Below, in pieces: positions 16,588-25,195 of a DNA stretch of 64,000 nt. Positions within the stretch are counted from its first letter, which is position 1; each line of letters opens with the position of its first letter. The notes below the pieces were generated by a model. It was not told where the DNA came from. It ran no database searches and saw only the letters and a program-made list of their open reading frames with translations. Source of the DNA: Microbacterium psychrotolerans (GTDB lineage: Bacteria > Actinomycetota > Actinomycetes > Actinomycetales > Microbacteriaceae); assembly GCF_031085295.1 (NCBI RefSeq), contig NZ_JAVFWO010000004.1, forward strand, positions 1-64,000, read 5' to 3'. The position numbers and the translations under genes are program-made.

Positions 16588-17287
16588 AGCCGGCCTCCAC
16601 CGAGCGGATCCGCTCGCGGGAGCCCGGGATCCCGCGTTCGACGCGTCGCCAGGAGCCGTCGTCCGCGCGCGCGTCGTAGGCGGCGAACGCGCACGGGATC
16701 CCCTTGGCGCTCATGAGGTCGGCGGAGTCCATCAGCTGGAAATGCAGATGCGGCGATGTCGAGTTGCCGGTGTGGCCGACGTTGCCGATGACGTCGCCCG
16801 TGGCGACGCGGTCGCCGACGCCCACGCGCACGGTGCCGGGGCGGAGGTGCGCGAAGCCCGCGTAGACGTCTCCGGCGCGAAGGATCACATGGTTGCCGAG
16901 GATCGCCGGGATCCTGTCGGGACGGAATGTGATGCCGTTCCACACCATCCGCGCCGCCTCGCGGAACGGATTGATCCACCGGCGCTCGGCGACGCCGTCG
17001 GATGCCGCCACCACCTCCGCGTCGAACGGCGCGTGGATCTGCGCGTTCCACGCGTAGCACTCGTCGGTGCGTCCGCCGACGGTGGAGGCGGTGAAGGTCG
17101 ACGCGGGATGCACGTGAACGCCCGGCCGGTCGTCGACGCGCACGAAATCGAAGGCGAAGCGCTGCCCGAGGATGTCGACGCCGTGGCTCGGGATGCGGGC
17201 GGCGGGGGTCGTGACGGCCATCCAGCCCTCTCCGCGGAGCGGGAACTCCACCACCACCGGATCGTCCAGTTCGCCCACGGTCGTCAA
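16577..17287 (-). CDS. M23-family (LytM-like) metallopeptidase
   Basis: A peptidase-M23 domain protein of up to 236 residues. SHGVDILGQRFAFDF provides the first His and Asp zinc ligands, and SPHLHFQLMDS the HxH motif; HVILRAG...YAGFAHL between them is the usual core. There is no clear signal peptide, unlike most cell-wall hydrolases, so a cytoplasmic or non-classical location is possible. Two starts are possible, a TTG at 17287 and a GTG at 17278; I report the longer one with low certainty. The stop lies inside a 30-bp tandem repeat, which suggests the 3' end has been remodelled. Confidence 0.8.
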   Translation of the reverse strand: MTTVGELDDPVVVEFPLRGEGWMAVTTPAARIPSHGVDILGQRFAFDFVRVDDRPGVHVHPASTFTASTVGGRTDECYAWNAQIHAPFDAEVVAASDGVAERRWINPFREAARMVWNGITFRPDRIPAILGNHVILRAGDVYAGFAHLRPGTVRVGVGDRVATGDVIGNVGHTGNSTSPHLHFQLMDSADLMSAKGIPCAFAAYDARADDGSWRRVERGIPGSRERIRSVEAGSGS

Positions 17288-17306
17288 ACCTTCCCACGGA
17301 CGCGGC

Positions 17307-17936
17307 TCATGCGCTGACCGGGACCGATCCTGGCCGTGCCCCCACGAGCGCCTCGGCGGCGCGGGCGGTGCGCAGGGCGAAGCGCGTGGTGTCGGTGCCG
17401 CGCGCCAGCGACTGGGCGTTGAGCCCGTCGATCATGCCGATGAGCTCCCACGCCACCTCGCCGGGCTCGGTCGTCGAGAACGCGCCGGTGCGGCATCCGT
17501 CCGCCACGATCGCCTCGACGAGCGTCTGCCACCGCTGCATCTGCGCGCGCACCGCGACGGCGAGCGCATCGTTGCGGCGGGCCATCGCCCAGCCTTCGAC
17601 CCAGACGACCGTGAGCTCGTCGCGTGCGCCGTCCATGAGCGTGTCGATGAGCGCGCCGAGCCGTGCCGCCGGGTCGGCGATGACGCCGACGACCTGCTCG
17701 ACGTCACGCACCTCCTCCTCGACGAGGTCGGCGTACACACGTGCCACGAGGTCGTCCATCGACGGCTGGTAGTGGGCGACGAGCCCTGAGGCCACTCCCG
17801 CCCGCTCGGCTACGGCGCGGAGCGTGAGTGCGCTGAGGCCGTGCTCGCGCGCGATGGCGGTCGCCGCGGCGACGATCTCGGCGGCGCGTTCGGCGGGAGC
17901 CTTGCGGGTGCGCGGTCGTGACGATGTGCTTGACAT
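17307..17936 (-). CDS. TetR/AcrR-family regulator of the adjacent amidase cluster
   Basis: A 209-residue TetR-type repressor. ERAAEIVAAATAIAREHGLSALTLRAVAERAGVASGLVAHY (residues about 15-55) is the helix-turn-helix domain; the rest is an all-helical ligand domain. It is divergent from the agmatine deiminase gene across a 100-base region holding a perfect 7-4-7 palindrome, so it most likely represses both itself and that operon. The ATG at 17936 begins the usual short basic arm (SSTSSRPRTRKAP). Confidence 0.88.
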   Translation of the reverse strand: MSSTSSRPRTRKAPAERAAEIVAAATAIAREHGLSALTLRAVAERAGVASGLVAHYQPSMDDLVARVYADLVEEEVRDVEQVVGVIADPAARLGALIDTLMDGARDELTVVWVEGWAMARRNDALAVAVRAQMQRWQTLVEAIVADGCRTGAFSTTEPGEVAWELIGMIDGLNAQSLARGTDTTRFALRTARAAEALVGARPGSVPVSA

Positions 17937-17963
17937 GTTCTCGCCAGCATAGATATCTTCTTT

Positions 17964-17981
17964 ATTGATCGACAGATCAAT
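17964..17981. promoter_or_regulatory. TetR operator, ATTGATCGACAGATCAAT
   Basis: A palindrome with perfect seven-base arms and a four-base centre in the shared promoter region of the TetR gene and the deiminase operon. On the minus strand TTGATC could double as a -35 with TATCTA or TATGCT downstream as -10, so binding would block the regulator's own promoter. Confidence 0.7.
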
Positions 17982-18035
17982 TACGACCACCCGAAGCCGG
18001 ACCTCCCCGCGAGCCGAGCAGAGATGAGGGCGACG

Positions 18036-19106
18036 ATGGCCTGGAGGATGCCGCACGAAGGCGATCCGCACGAGCGCACCTGGATGGCGTTCCCCAACGA
18101 GGGGCCGACGCTCGGCGACGATCCGGCCGAGCAGGAGCGCTTCTACGCGGCGTGGAGCGCCGTCGCCAACGCCGTCGCCGACTTCGAGCCGGTGACGATC
18201 CTCGTCGATCCGTCGAAGTCCGAACGCGCACGGCGCATGCTCGACTCGGCCATCGAGATCGTCGAGACGCCCGTGGACGAGTTCTGGTTCCGCGACCACG
18301 GGCCCACGTTCGTCGTCGACGACGAGCGCCCCGGCATCCTCGGCGCGGTCGACTGGGTGTTCAACGGCTGGGGCGCCCCCGAGTGGGCGTCGTGGGCCAA
18401 GGCCGCCGAGCACGCCCGTTTCACGGCCGGGCTGGTGGGAGCCGAGGTGGTCAGCTCGCTGCTCGTGAACGAGGGCGGCGGCATCCACGTCGACGGCGAG
18501 GGCACCGTCCTCGTCACCGAGACTGTGCAGCTCGACCCGCGGCGAAACCGGTTCGCGGACAAGGCGCGCGTCGAGGCGGAGCTTCACCGGACGATCGGCG
18601 CGACGAAGGCCGTGTGGCTCCCCCGCGGCCTCACCCGCGACTACGACGACTTCGGCACGAACGGGCACGTCGACATCGTCGCGACCATCCCGACTCCCGG
18701 CCGCCTGCTGCTGCACGCGCAGCAGAGCCCGGAGCACCCCGACTTCGAGGTGTCGCGCGCGCTGCGCGCCTTCCTGTCGGAGCAGACGGATGCCGCCGGC
18801 CGCGCCTTCGACATCATCGACCTGCCCGCGCCCGAGGCGCTGCGCGACGACGAGGGCTTCGTCGACTACAGCTACGTCAACCACCTCGTCGTCAACGGCG
18901 GCGTGATCGCCTGCGGCTTCGGCGAGGAGCGCGCGGACGCGCAGGCGCGCGAGATCCTCGAGGCGGCCTACCCGGGTCGCCGCGCGGTGACCGTCGACGC
19001 CCGCCAGATCTTCGCCGGCGGCGGCGGCATCCACTGCATCACGCAGCAGCAGCCGGCGCTTCACCCGGGCGGCGTGTCCGTCGAACCCCAGGGAACGAAG
19101 CGATGA
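18036..19106 (+). CDS. aguA: agmatine deiminase (peptidyl-arginine deiminase fold)
   Basis: Converts agmatine to N-carbamoylputrescine and ammonia. The 356-residue protein has the family blocks ERTWMAFP, EFWFRDHGPTFVV, NEGGGIHVDGEGTVLVTE, TNGHVDIVA (catalytic His near 210) and GGGGIHCITQQQP (nucleophilic Cys near 333). It is first in a three-gene operon and overlaps the amidase by four bases (ATGA). I use the ATG at 18036, preceded by AGGG, but an ATG 12 bases upstream is also possible. Related PAD-fold enzymes act on other guanidines, so the exact substrate is likely but not proven. Confidence 0.85.
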   Translation: MAWRMPHEGDPHERTWMAFPNEGPTLGDDPAEQERFYAAWSAVANAVADFEPVTILVDPSKSERARRMLDSAIEIVETPVDEFWFRDHGPTFVVDDERPGILGAVDWVFNGWGAPEWASWAKAAEHARFTAGLVGAEVVSSLLVNEGGGIHVDGEGTVLVTETVQLDPRRNRFADKARVEAELHRTIGATKAVWLPRGLTRDYDDFGTNGHVDIVATIPTPGRLLLHAQQSPEHPDFEVSRALRAFLSEQTDAAGRAFDIIDLPAPEALRDDEGFVDYSYVNHLVVNGGVIACGFGEERADAQAREILEAAYPGRRAVTVDARQIFAGGGGIHCITQQQPALHPGGVSVEPQGTKR

Positions 19107-20830
19107 CCCGTCACTTCCCCGTCGTCGAGGCGACGATCGCCCAGCTCCGATCGGCACTGGACTCCGGCGCGGTCAGCGCCGTCGAGCTCCTCGACGCGTA
19201 CCTCGCCCGCATCGAGGCGTTCGACGTCCCGGGCACGGCCACCGCGCTCAACGCCGTGGTCGTGCGCAATCCCGACGCGCGGGCAGAGGCTGCGGCATCC
19301 GATCTCCGCCGCGCCGAAGGCCGCACGCTCGGACCGCTCGACGGCATCCCGTACACGGCGAAGGACTCGTTCCTCGCGAAGGGACTCACCGTTGCGGCGG
19401 GCTCTCCCGCGTTCGCCGGCCTCGTCGCCCAGCGCGACGCGTTCTCGATCGAGCGGCTGCGCGCGGCCGGCTGCGTGCTGATCGGCCTCACCAACATGCC
19501 CCCGATGGCCAACGGCGGCATGCAGCGCGGCGTGTACGGCCGCGCCGAGAGTCCCTACAACGCGGACTACCTCACGTCGGCGTTCGGATCGGGATCGTCC
19601 AACGGCTCGGGCACCGCGACCGCTGCGTCGTTCGCCGCCTTCGGACTCGGCGAGGAGACCTGGTCGAGCGGCCGGGCGCCGGCGTCGAACAACGCGCTGT
19701 GCGCATACACGCCGTCGCGCGGTGTGATCTCGGTGCGCGGCAACTGGCCGCTCGTGCCCACGATGGACGTCGTCGTGCCGCACACGCGCACGATGGCCGA
19801 CATGCTCGAGATCCTCGACGTGCTCGTCGCCCGCGACCCCGAGACCCGTGGCGACTTCTGGCGCGCGCAGCCGTGGATCCCGCTCCCCGATGCCGCCGCC
19901 ACGCGTCCCGGCTCGTACCCCGCGCTCGGCTCCGCCGACATCGACAACGCGCGCGCGACGCTCACCGGCCGCCGCTTCGGCGTGCCACGGATGTACATCA
20001 ACGCCGACGCCGAGGCCGGCACGAACCCCGACGGGGGAATCGGCGGACCGACGGGCACGCGTGTCGAGACCCGCGCTCCCGTGATCGCGCTCTGGGAGAC
20101 GGCACGCCGCGATCTCGAGTCCGCGGGCGCCGAGGTCGTGGAGGTCGACTTCCCCGTCGTGACGAACTACGAGGGCGACCGCCCGGGTGCGCCCACCATC
20201 ATGACGCGCGGACTCGTGACCCCGGAGTTCCTGCACCGCGAGATCGTCGACCTCTCGGCATGGGCGTGGGACGACTTCCTGCGGGCGAACGGCGACCCGG
20301 CGCTCGACCGGCTGGAGGACGTCGACCCCGCCGCGATCTTCCCGCATCCGCCCGGCGCCCTCCCCGACCGCTACACCGGGTTCGACGACGACATCGCCGC
20401 CTATCCCGCGCAGGTGCGGGAGCACCCGTACGCGTCGTTCACCGACATCCCCGAGATCGAGGGCGGCCTTCGCGGGCTCGAGGAGACCCGCCGCCGTGAC
20501 CTGGAGGAGTGGATGTCGGACCTCGGCCTCGACGCCGTGGTCTTCCCCGCTGTCGCCGACGTCGGCCCGGCCGACATGGACGTGAACGAGGCGTCCGCCG
20601 ATCTCGGCTGGCGCAACGGCGTCTGGGTGGCCAATGGCAACCTCGCGATCCGCCACCTCGGGGTGCCGACGGTCACCGTTCCGATGGGCACGATGGACGA
20701 CATCGGGATGCCGGTCGGACTCACGCTCGCCGGGCGCGCATACAGCGACCCCGAGCTGCTCGCCTGGGCCGCCGCGTTCGAGGCGCTCCGTCCGCGGCGA
20801 ACCGCTCCCCCGCGTACGCCCGAGCTCTGA
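19103..20830 (+). CDS. amidase-signature family hydrolase
   Basis: A 575-residue Ser-cisSer-Lys hydrolase. The Lys is in PYTAKDSF (near 87), the Gly/Ser-rich loop is GSGSSNGSGTATA (about 160-172), and the usual TDTGGS block is replaced by ETWSSGRAPASNN (about 185-198), a variant seen in one amidase subfamily. The ATG overlaps the aguA stop. No N-carbamoylputrescine amidase of the nitrilase type (AguB) is present, so this enzyme is the local candidate for hydrolysing the deiminase product; that is inference. Confidence 0.87.
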   Translation: MTRHFPVVEATIAQLRSALDSGAVSAVELLDAYLARIEAFDVPGTATALNAVVVRNPDARAEAAASDLRRAEGRTLGPLDGIPYTAKDSFLAKGLTVAAGSPAFAGLVAQRDAFSIERLRAAGCVLIGLTNMPPMANGGMQRGVYGRAESPYNADYLTSAFGSGSSNGSGTATAASFAAFGLGEETWSSGRAPASNNALCAYTPSRGVISVRGNWPLVPTMDVVVPHTRTMADMLEILDVLVARDPETRGDFWRAQPWIPLPDAAATRPGSYPALGSADIDNARATLTGRRFGVPRMYINADAEAGTNPDGGIGGPTGTRVETRAPVIALWETARRDLESAGAEVVEVDFPVVTNYEGDRPGAPTIMTRGLVTPEFLHREIVDLSAWAWDDFLRANGDPALDRLEDVDPAAIFPHPPGALPDRYTGFDDDIAAYPAQVREHPYASFTDIPEIEGGLRGLEETRRRDLEEWMSDLGLDAVVFPAVADVGPADMDVNEASADLGWRNGVWVANGNLAIRHLGVPTVTVPMGTMDDIGMPVGLTLAGRAYSDPELLAWAAAFEALRPRRTAPPRTPEL

Positions 20831-20915
20831 TCCGCCTCCAGCCGCCCGCGCCACTCTGTTCGAGGGCAGAATCGCCTGGGGCGCGCTTCGAACCCGACCC
20901 TCCGAAGGAACAGTC

Positions 20916-21995
20916 ATGCAGCTTCGCACCGCAGCGTCGACCTCGCAGGATCCGGCCATCCGGGGCCGCGAGCTGGGAACGGCGTTCGCGCCGCAGTTCC
21001 AGCGCACGGCGGCGCTGTACCTCGCGCATTTCGCCGAGCTCGGCATGCCGGCCGACGAAGTGCGCGGCATCGCCGAGCGCAGCGGCGCCGCCCTCGCGGT
21101 GTGGGCGCCCGACCTCGCGGCGGAGGCGGACGCGATCGCCGACGCCGCACGGCTCGACCGGTGGCGTCTCGCGGCCGTCGGCGCGCGCACCGAGATCCTC
21201 GCGGCGGCACCCCCCGGCACCGAGGGCGAGTGCTCGACCGCTGTCCACGTCGGTGCCGGCCAGGCGGCCGAGTCGATCCAGACGTGGGACTGGCACGACT
21301 TCCTCGTGCCGGAGGGGCTGCTCTGGGCGTTCTCGTCGGGTGCGGGACTCGAGGTGAAGCTCTTCACCGAGTTCGGCACGGCGGCCAAGATCGGCGTCAA
21401 CAGCGCCGGGCTGGGCCTGCACTTCAACATCCTGTCGCACGCGTCCGACTCCGATGAGGGCGGCGTGCCCGTCCATGCGGTCGCGCGGCGCATCCTCGAC
21501 GAGGCGCGTTCGATCGCCGACGCCCGGCGCATCACGGAAGGCGCGACGGTGAGCGCCTCGACGGTGCTGACCGTCTTCGAGACCGTCCCCGGTGCGGGCG
21601 GCTCCCGCGCCGCATCGCTCGAGCTGTCCCCCGCCGGGCTGGGCGTCGTCGAGCCCGGCGCCGACGGGTGGCTGTTCCACACGAACCACTTCCTCGACGA
21701 CGCCCTGTTCGCCGGCGACACGATGCCGGCCGACTCGACGACCCTCGAGCGGTTCGCCCACCTCGATGCCGTCCGCGGCGACCTCGCGGGCCTCGATCCC
21801 ACCGCGCGGGCGCTGGCCGTCTGCGGTGGTCTGGGCGCCGACGCGGCCGTCTGCATGACACCGGACCCTGCGCTGCCCCGCGTGGATCAGTGGGCGACGC
21901 TCCTCACGATCAGCGTCGACACGGCCGGCTTCGGGCTCGACGTGTTCCCGGGCCGCCCCGACGAGGCCGCTGCGGCAGGTCTCACGCGGTTCTGA
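20916..21995 (+). CDS. C45-family autoproteolytic acyltransferase/hydrolase
   Basis: A 359-residue Ntn-hydrolase-like protein related to acyl-CoA:6-aminopenicillanate acyltransferase (peptidase family C45). The Cys in EGECSTAVHVG (near 106) would become the N-terminal nucleophile after self-cleavage; QTWDWHDFL, GVNSAGLGLHFNIL and HTNHFLD are the other conserved blocks. It follows the amidase by 85 bases with GAAGGA before the ATG. With deiminase and amidase upstream the three enzymes all break C-N bonds, so a conjugated polyamine or N-acyl guanidine might be the substrate. Confidence 0.83.
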   Translation: MQLRTAASTSQDPAIRGRELGTAFAPQFQRTAALYLAHFAELGMPADEVRGIAERSGAALAVWAPDLAAEADAIADAARLDRWRLAAVGARTEILAAAPPGTEGECSTAVHVGAGQAAESIQTWDWHDFLVPEGLLWAFSSGAGLEVKLFTEFGTAAKIGVNSAGLGLHFNILSHASDSDEGGVPVHAVARRILDEARSIADARRITEGATVSASTVLTVFETVPGAGGSRAASLELSPAGLGVVEPGADGWLFHTNHFLDDALFAGDTMPADSTTLERFAHLDAVRGDLAGLDPTARALAVCGGLGADAAVCMTPDPALPRVDQWATLLTISVDTAGFGLDVFPGRPDEAAAAGLTRF

Positions 21996-22095
21996 CCTCG
22001 AGTCCAGGAGCACGAGCGCAGGCCAGAGCGCAGGCCGTCCCGCCGTGGCCGGTCGCGGCGGCCCCGCTCCCGGCCGCGCCCGACCGCGCCGGGCG

Positions 22096-23562
22096 TCAGC
22101 GCAGGCCCGAGCGCAGATCGTCTGCCGCCGGGCTGGCGCCCGCCGCGGCGGCGTCCGCCCCCTCTTCCTCGGTGGGCAGCGACGGCGGCGCTGCGGCGTA
22201 CGCATCCGACAGCTCGCGGTAGGGCTTCGAGAAGAAGGCGAGCAGCACGACGAGCAGCAGCACCAGGCTCGCCCCGACGAACGCCAGCGCGATGCCCCTG
22301 GCCTCGCCGTCGCCCAGCAGCCAGCCGAACGAGTCCTGGCCCTCCGGCGATTCCATGAACGGGATGAGCCAGAACTGGGCGATCGGACCGATCAGGAACG
22401 CCGAGACCGGCGCCGCCGCCGATTCCACGCTCGCGGCGAAGCCGAAGACGCGGCCCTGCTTGTCGTACGGCACCACGCGCTGCACGATCGTCTGCTCGGA
22501 GGCCTCGGCGATCGGCATGAGCGCCATGAAGATCAGGATGCCGAGCGCGTACAGCCACCACCACTCGCGGATGGCGAAGCTCATTCCGAGCAGCGCGATG
22601 CCGATGTTCACGAGCAGCATGGTGCGCACCGGATTCTTGCCGAGACCGAACTTGGCGACGAGCGCGCCGCCGATGATGAACCCGAAGCTCGTCACGCCGA
22701 GCACGATGCCCCACGCCTCGACCGAGAAGAGCGTCAGCCCGTAGGGGTCCATGAGGGCCATGAACACGCCGCCGACGAGGTTGTTGAACGTCGAGAACAG
22801 GATGAGGGCCAGCAGCCCGGGAACCGCCATCACGGCGGGGATCACTCCGCGGAACCCGAACCCCTGCGGCGCAGCGGCGGGGTTGTCGCCGGCGACGTGG
22901 GCGACGCCCCGCTCGGGGATCGGCACGAACAGCAGATGCACCAGCGCGACGCCCGTCGCCGCGATGGCGATCGCGACTGTCCATCCCATGCCCAGAAGGC
23001 CGATCGACAGGCCCGAGAACACGCTCGTCACCATGAAGGCGATGCCCTGCACGGCACCGACCAGGCCGTTCGCGCGGTCGCGGCGCTCGGCGGGAACCAG
23101 CAGCGTGACCGTGGTCGACAGCGCGATGTTGCGGAGGTTCTCCACGACGCCGCCGATGAGGATGACGCCGGCGAACGCCCAGAACCACAGCCCACCCCAG
23201 TCCAGGAGCGCGCTCTCGGGGATCGTCAGGAAGATCGCGCCCGCGAGCAGGTAGGCGACCGCGGTCACGATGCTCGAGAGCAGCATGACCGCCTTCTTCT
23301 TCATGCGGTCGACGATCACGCCGAACACGACGCCGAACACGGCGACGAGCAGCATGTACGACCCGCCGATGATCGCGGTGGCGAGCACGGACTTCGTCTC
23401 GAGGTACACCCAGAACGTGAGCGCGAACCAGAGGTAGCTGCTCGTCACGTTCGCCAGCGCGGTGTTGACGAGCACCTGGTAGAAGGCGCGCAGCGTCCGC
23501 GGACCCGGGTGTGCGTGAAGATCCTCGTCGGAGGCGGGCCCCGCGGGGCTCGTCTGACTCAT
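22096..23562 (-). CDS. MFS transporter, probable drug/metabolite exporter
   Basis: A 488-residue major-facilitator protein with 12 predicted membrane helices, a large cytoplasmic loop around residue 210 and an Ala/Glu-rich tail. GVIVDRMKKKAV after the second helix is the loop motif A of MFS exporters (G-x-x-x-D-R/K). The subgroup resembles MefA/DHA3-type macrolide pumps. It is divergent from a TetR gene, and that intergenic region carries two copies of a shared operator, so export is likely induced by the transported compound. AAGGA precedes the ATG. Confidence 0.88.
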   Translation of the reverse strand: MSQTSPAGPASDEDLHAHPGPRTLRAFYQVLVNTALANVTSSYLWFALTFWVYLETKSVLATAIIGGSYMLLVAVFGVVFGVIVDRMKKKAVMLLSSIVTAVAYLLAGAIFLTIPESALLDWGGLWFWAFAGVILIGGVVENLRNIALSTTVTLLVPAERRDRANGLVGAVQGIAFMVTSVFSGLSIGLLGMGWTVAIAIAATGVALVHLLFVPIPERGVAHVAGDNPAAAPQGFGFRGVIPAVMAVPGLLALILFSTFNNLVGGVFMALMDPYGLTLFSVEAWGIVLGVTSFGFIIGGALVAKFGLGKNPVRTMLLVNIGIALLGMSFAIREWWWLYALGILIFMALMPIAEASEQTIVQRVVPYDKQGRVFGFAASVESAAAPVSAFLIGPIAQFWLIPFMESPEGQDSFGWLLGDGEARGIALAFVGASLVLLLVVLLAFFSKPYRELSDAYAAAPPSLPTEEEGADAAAAGASPAADDLRSGLR

Positions 23563-23620
23563 GTCGATTCCTTAGGCGTGTTCTCGGTCAGGGAGGCAAG
23601 AGCGAGGGTCTAAGCTCGAT

Positions 23621-23635
23621 GTGGACAGTGTTCAC
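23621..23635. promoter_or_regulatory. TetR operator copy 1 (MFS/TetR promoter)
   Basis: GTGGACAGTGTTCAC, a palindrome with one mismatched pair. It matches the other two copies at 12 of 15 positions and lies between the divergent MFS and TetR genes. Confidence 0.65.
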
Positions 23636-23640
23636 ATGCA

Positions 23641-23658
23641 ATGTTCACACCGTACACA
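23641..23658. promoter_or_regulatory. TetR operator copy 2 (MFS/TetR promoter)
   Basis: ATGTTCACACCGTACACA, identical at 17 of 18 bases to the sequence at 32654-32671 upstream of the DUF899 gene. Its right end overlaps a possible -10 (TACACA) of the TetR gene. Confidence 0.7.
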
Positions 23659-23676
23659 CTCGGGCGGGAGGATGCA

Positions 23677-24327
23677 ATGACTTCACCCGTGCGGACCTAT
23701 CATCACGGGGACCTCCGACAGGCCCTCATCGGTCACGGACTGCAGCTCGCGCGCACCGGCGGCCCCGGCGCCGTGACACTCCGAGAGGCGACCCGTGCCG
23801 CCGGCGTCTCTCCCAACGCGGCCTACCGGCACTTCGCCGACCGGGACGCTCTCGTGCGGGCCGTCGCCCGCGAGGCGCAGCTCGCCCTCGCCGGCGCGAT
23901 CACCTCACGCGTCGCCGCGACCCCCGACGGCCTCGCGCCCGCTGCCGCCACGATCGAGCGCCTGCGCCGTGTCGGGCTGGCGTACATCGACTTCGCCCGC
24001 GCGGAGCCCGGCTGGTTCGAGACCGCGTTCTTCACGCAGGACACCCACGCCAGCGACGCCATCGTCACGCTCGACGACGAGCTCGTCGCCCCGTTCCGCC
24101 TGCTCATGGACACGCTCGACGCGATGGTGGATGCCGGCGCCCTCGCGCCCGATCGGCGACCCTTCGCCGAATGGGCGTGCTGGTCCTCGGTCCACGGCTT
24201 CGCCGAGATCGCCGTGCACGGCCCGGTGCGCTGGCAGCCGGCGCCCATCGTCGACGCGCTCGCGGCATCCGTCGTGGAAGCGGCGATCACGGGCGTGCGG
24301 GGCACGGCTGTGCCGCCCCCCTCGTAG
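23677..24327 (+). CDS. TetR/AcrR-family regulator of the MFS exporter
   Basis: A 216-residue regulator. YHHGDLRQALIGHGLQLARTGG and VTLREATRAAGVSPNAAYRHFADRDAL (residues 8-60) form the DNA-binding domain, typical of the TetR_C_33/WHG-type group; the C-terminal part (FAEWACWSSVHGFAEIAVHG) is the WHG-like ligand domain. GGGAGG is six bases before the ATG. Two operator-like repeats lie directly upstream, and a third copy far away suggests that it also controls the DUF899 gene. Confidence 0.88.
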   Translation: MTSPVRTYHHGDLRQALIGHGLQLARTGGPGAVTLREATRAAGVSPNAAYRHFADRDALVRAVAREAQLALAGAITSRVAATPDGLAPAAATIERLRRVGLAYIDFARAEPGWFETAFFTQDTHASDAIVTLDDELVAPFRLLMDTLDAMVDAGALAPDRRPFAEWACWSSVHGFAEIAVHGPVRWQPAPIVDALAASVVEAAITGVRGTAVPPPS

Positions 24328-24330
24328 ACT
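24325..24330 (+). promoter_or_regulatory. -10 element for leaderless alpha/beta hydrolase
   Basis: TAGACT overlaps the TetR stop codon and is followed by seven bases and the ATG at 24338. Confidence 0.4.
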
Positions 24331-24337
24331 GCGCACC

Positions 24338-25180
24338 ATGGTCGACCGTGCCGCATCCGGCGCAGCCCCGCGCTCCTCGCCGGTACGGCATGCGCTGTGG
24401 TGGGCCGCCGACTACCTCTATGCCGCGCGACGGCAGTTCGCCGTGCTCTCGCTCCCTTGGTCGATCGGCCGGCCGCGTCCCATCCCGGCATCCTGGCGCC
24501 AGGGCGACCCCGCCCTTCCCGAGGTGTACCTCGTCCCCGGGGTGTACGAGCACTGGACGTTCCTCCGCCCCCTCGGCGATGCCCTGGCGGCCGCAGGCCA
24601 CCGGGTGCGGGTGGTCCACGGACTGGGCGTGAACCGCCGCAGCATCCCCGATACCGCCGACCGTCTCGAGCGCGTGCTCGCCGACGCCCCGCCGCCACGG
24701 GCCGGCGTGGTTCTCGTGGCGCACAGCAAGGGCGGGCTCATCGGCAAGCACGTGCTGGTGACCTCCGGTGCCGCGGTCGAAGCGGCGAGGGCCGCGACCT
24801 CGGGCGAGGATCCGACGGATGCCGCCGCCGCTGCGACGCCGCGCACCGGCACACGTCCGCTCGGCCTCCTCGGGCTGGTGGCCGTCGCGACGCCGTTCGC
24901 CGGCGCCCGACGGGCTCGCATCTTCGTCGACCCGAGCATCCGGGCATTCCTCCCCGACGACGAGACGATCGTCATGCTCGGGCGCGAGACGTCGATCAAC
25001 GGGCGCATCGTGTCGATCTTCGGCCCGTTCGACCCGCACATCCCCGAAGGCAGCGCCCTGGACGGCGCCACCAACATCTCGGTGCCCGCGGCCGGGCACT
25101 TCCGGGTGCTGGACTCACCGGCGACCCATCGTGCGGTGCTCGACGGCATCGCGCTGCTCGGGCGCCCCGACGACGGCTGA
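24338..25180 (+). CDS. alpha/beta hydrolase, lipase-like
   Basis: A 280-residue serine hydrolase. VYLVPGVYEHWTFL is the oxyanion strand, VAHSKGGLIGKH (near residues 127-138) the nucleophile elbow with Ser, and the C-terminal GHFRVLDSPATH gives the His. GLVAVATPFAGAR resembles triacylglycerol lipase/PGAP1-like hydrolases. A low-complexity Ala/Thr insert follows the elbow. It starts 10 bases after the TetR stop and may be cotranscribed, but it also has its own TAGACT box. Confidence 0.8.
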   Translation: MVDRAASGAAPRSSPVRHALWWAADYLYAARRQFAVLSLPWSIGRPRPIPASWRQGDPALPEVYLVPGVYEHWTFLRPLGDALAAAGHRVRVVHGLGVNRRSIPDTADRLERVLADAPPPRAGVVLVAHSKGGLIGKHVLVTSGAAVEAARAATSGEDPTDAAAAATPRTGTRPLGLLGLVAVATPFAGARRARIFVDPSIRAFLPDDETIVMLGRETSINGRIVSIFGPFDPHIPEGSALDGATNISVPAAGHFRVLDSPATHRAVLDGIALLGRPDDG

Positions 25181-25195
25181 GCGACGTCCGTGGAG

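Noticed and set aside
17307-19157. A 616-codon frame extending the TetR regulator upstream
   Set aside because: The upstream half is antisense to the agmatine deiminase gene; the regulator starts at 17936 next to its operator.
19061-21856. A 931-codon leftward frame opposite the amidase and C45 genes
   Set aside because: No recognisable domains, and both rightward genes have complete motifs, start signals and overlaps.
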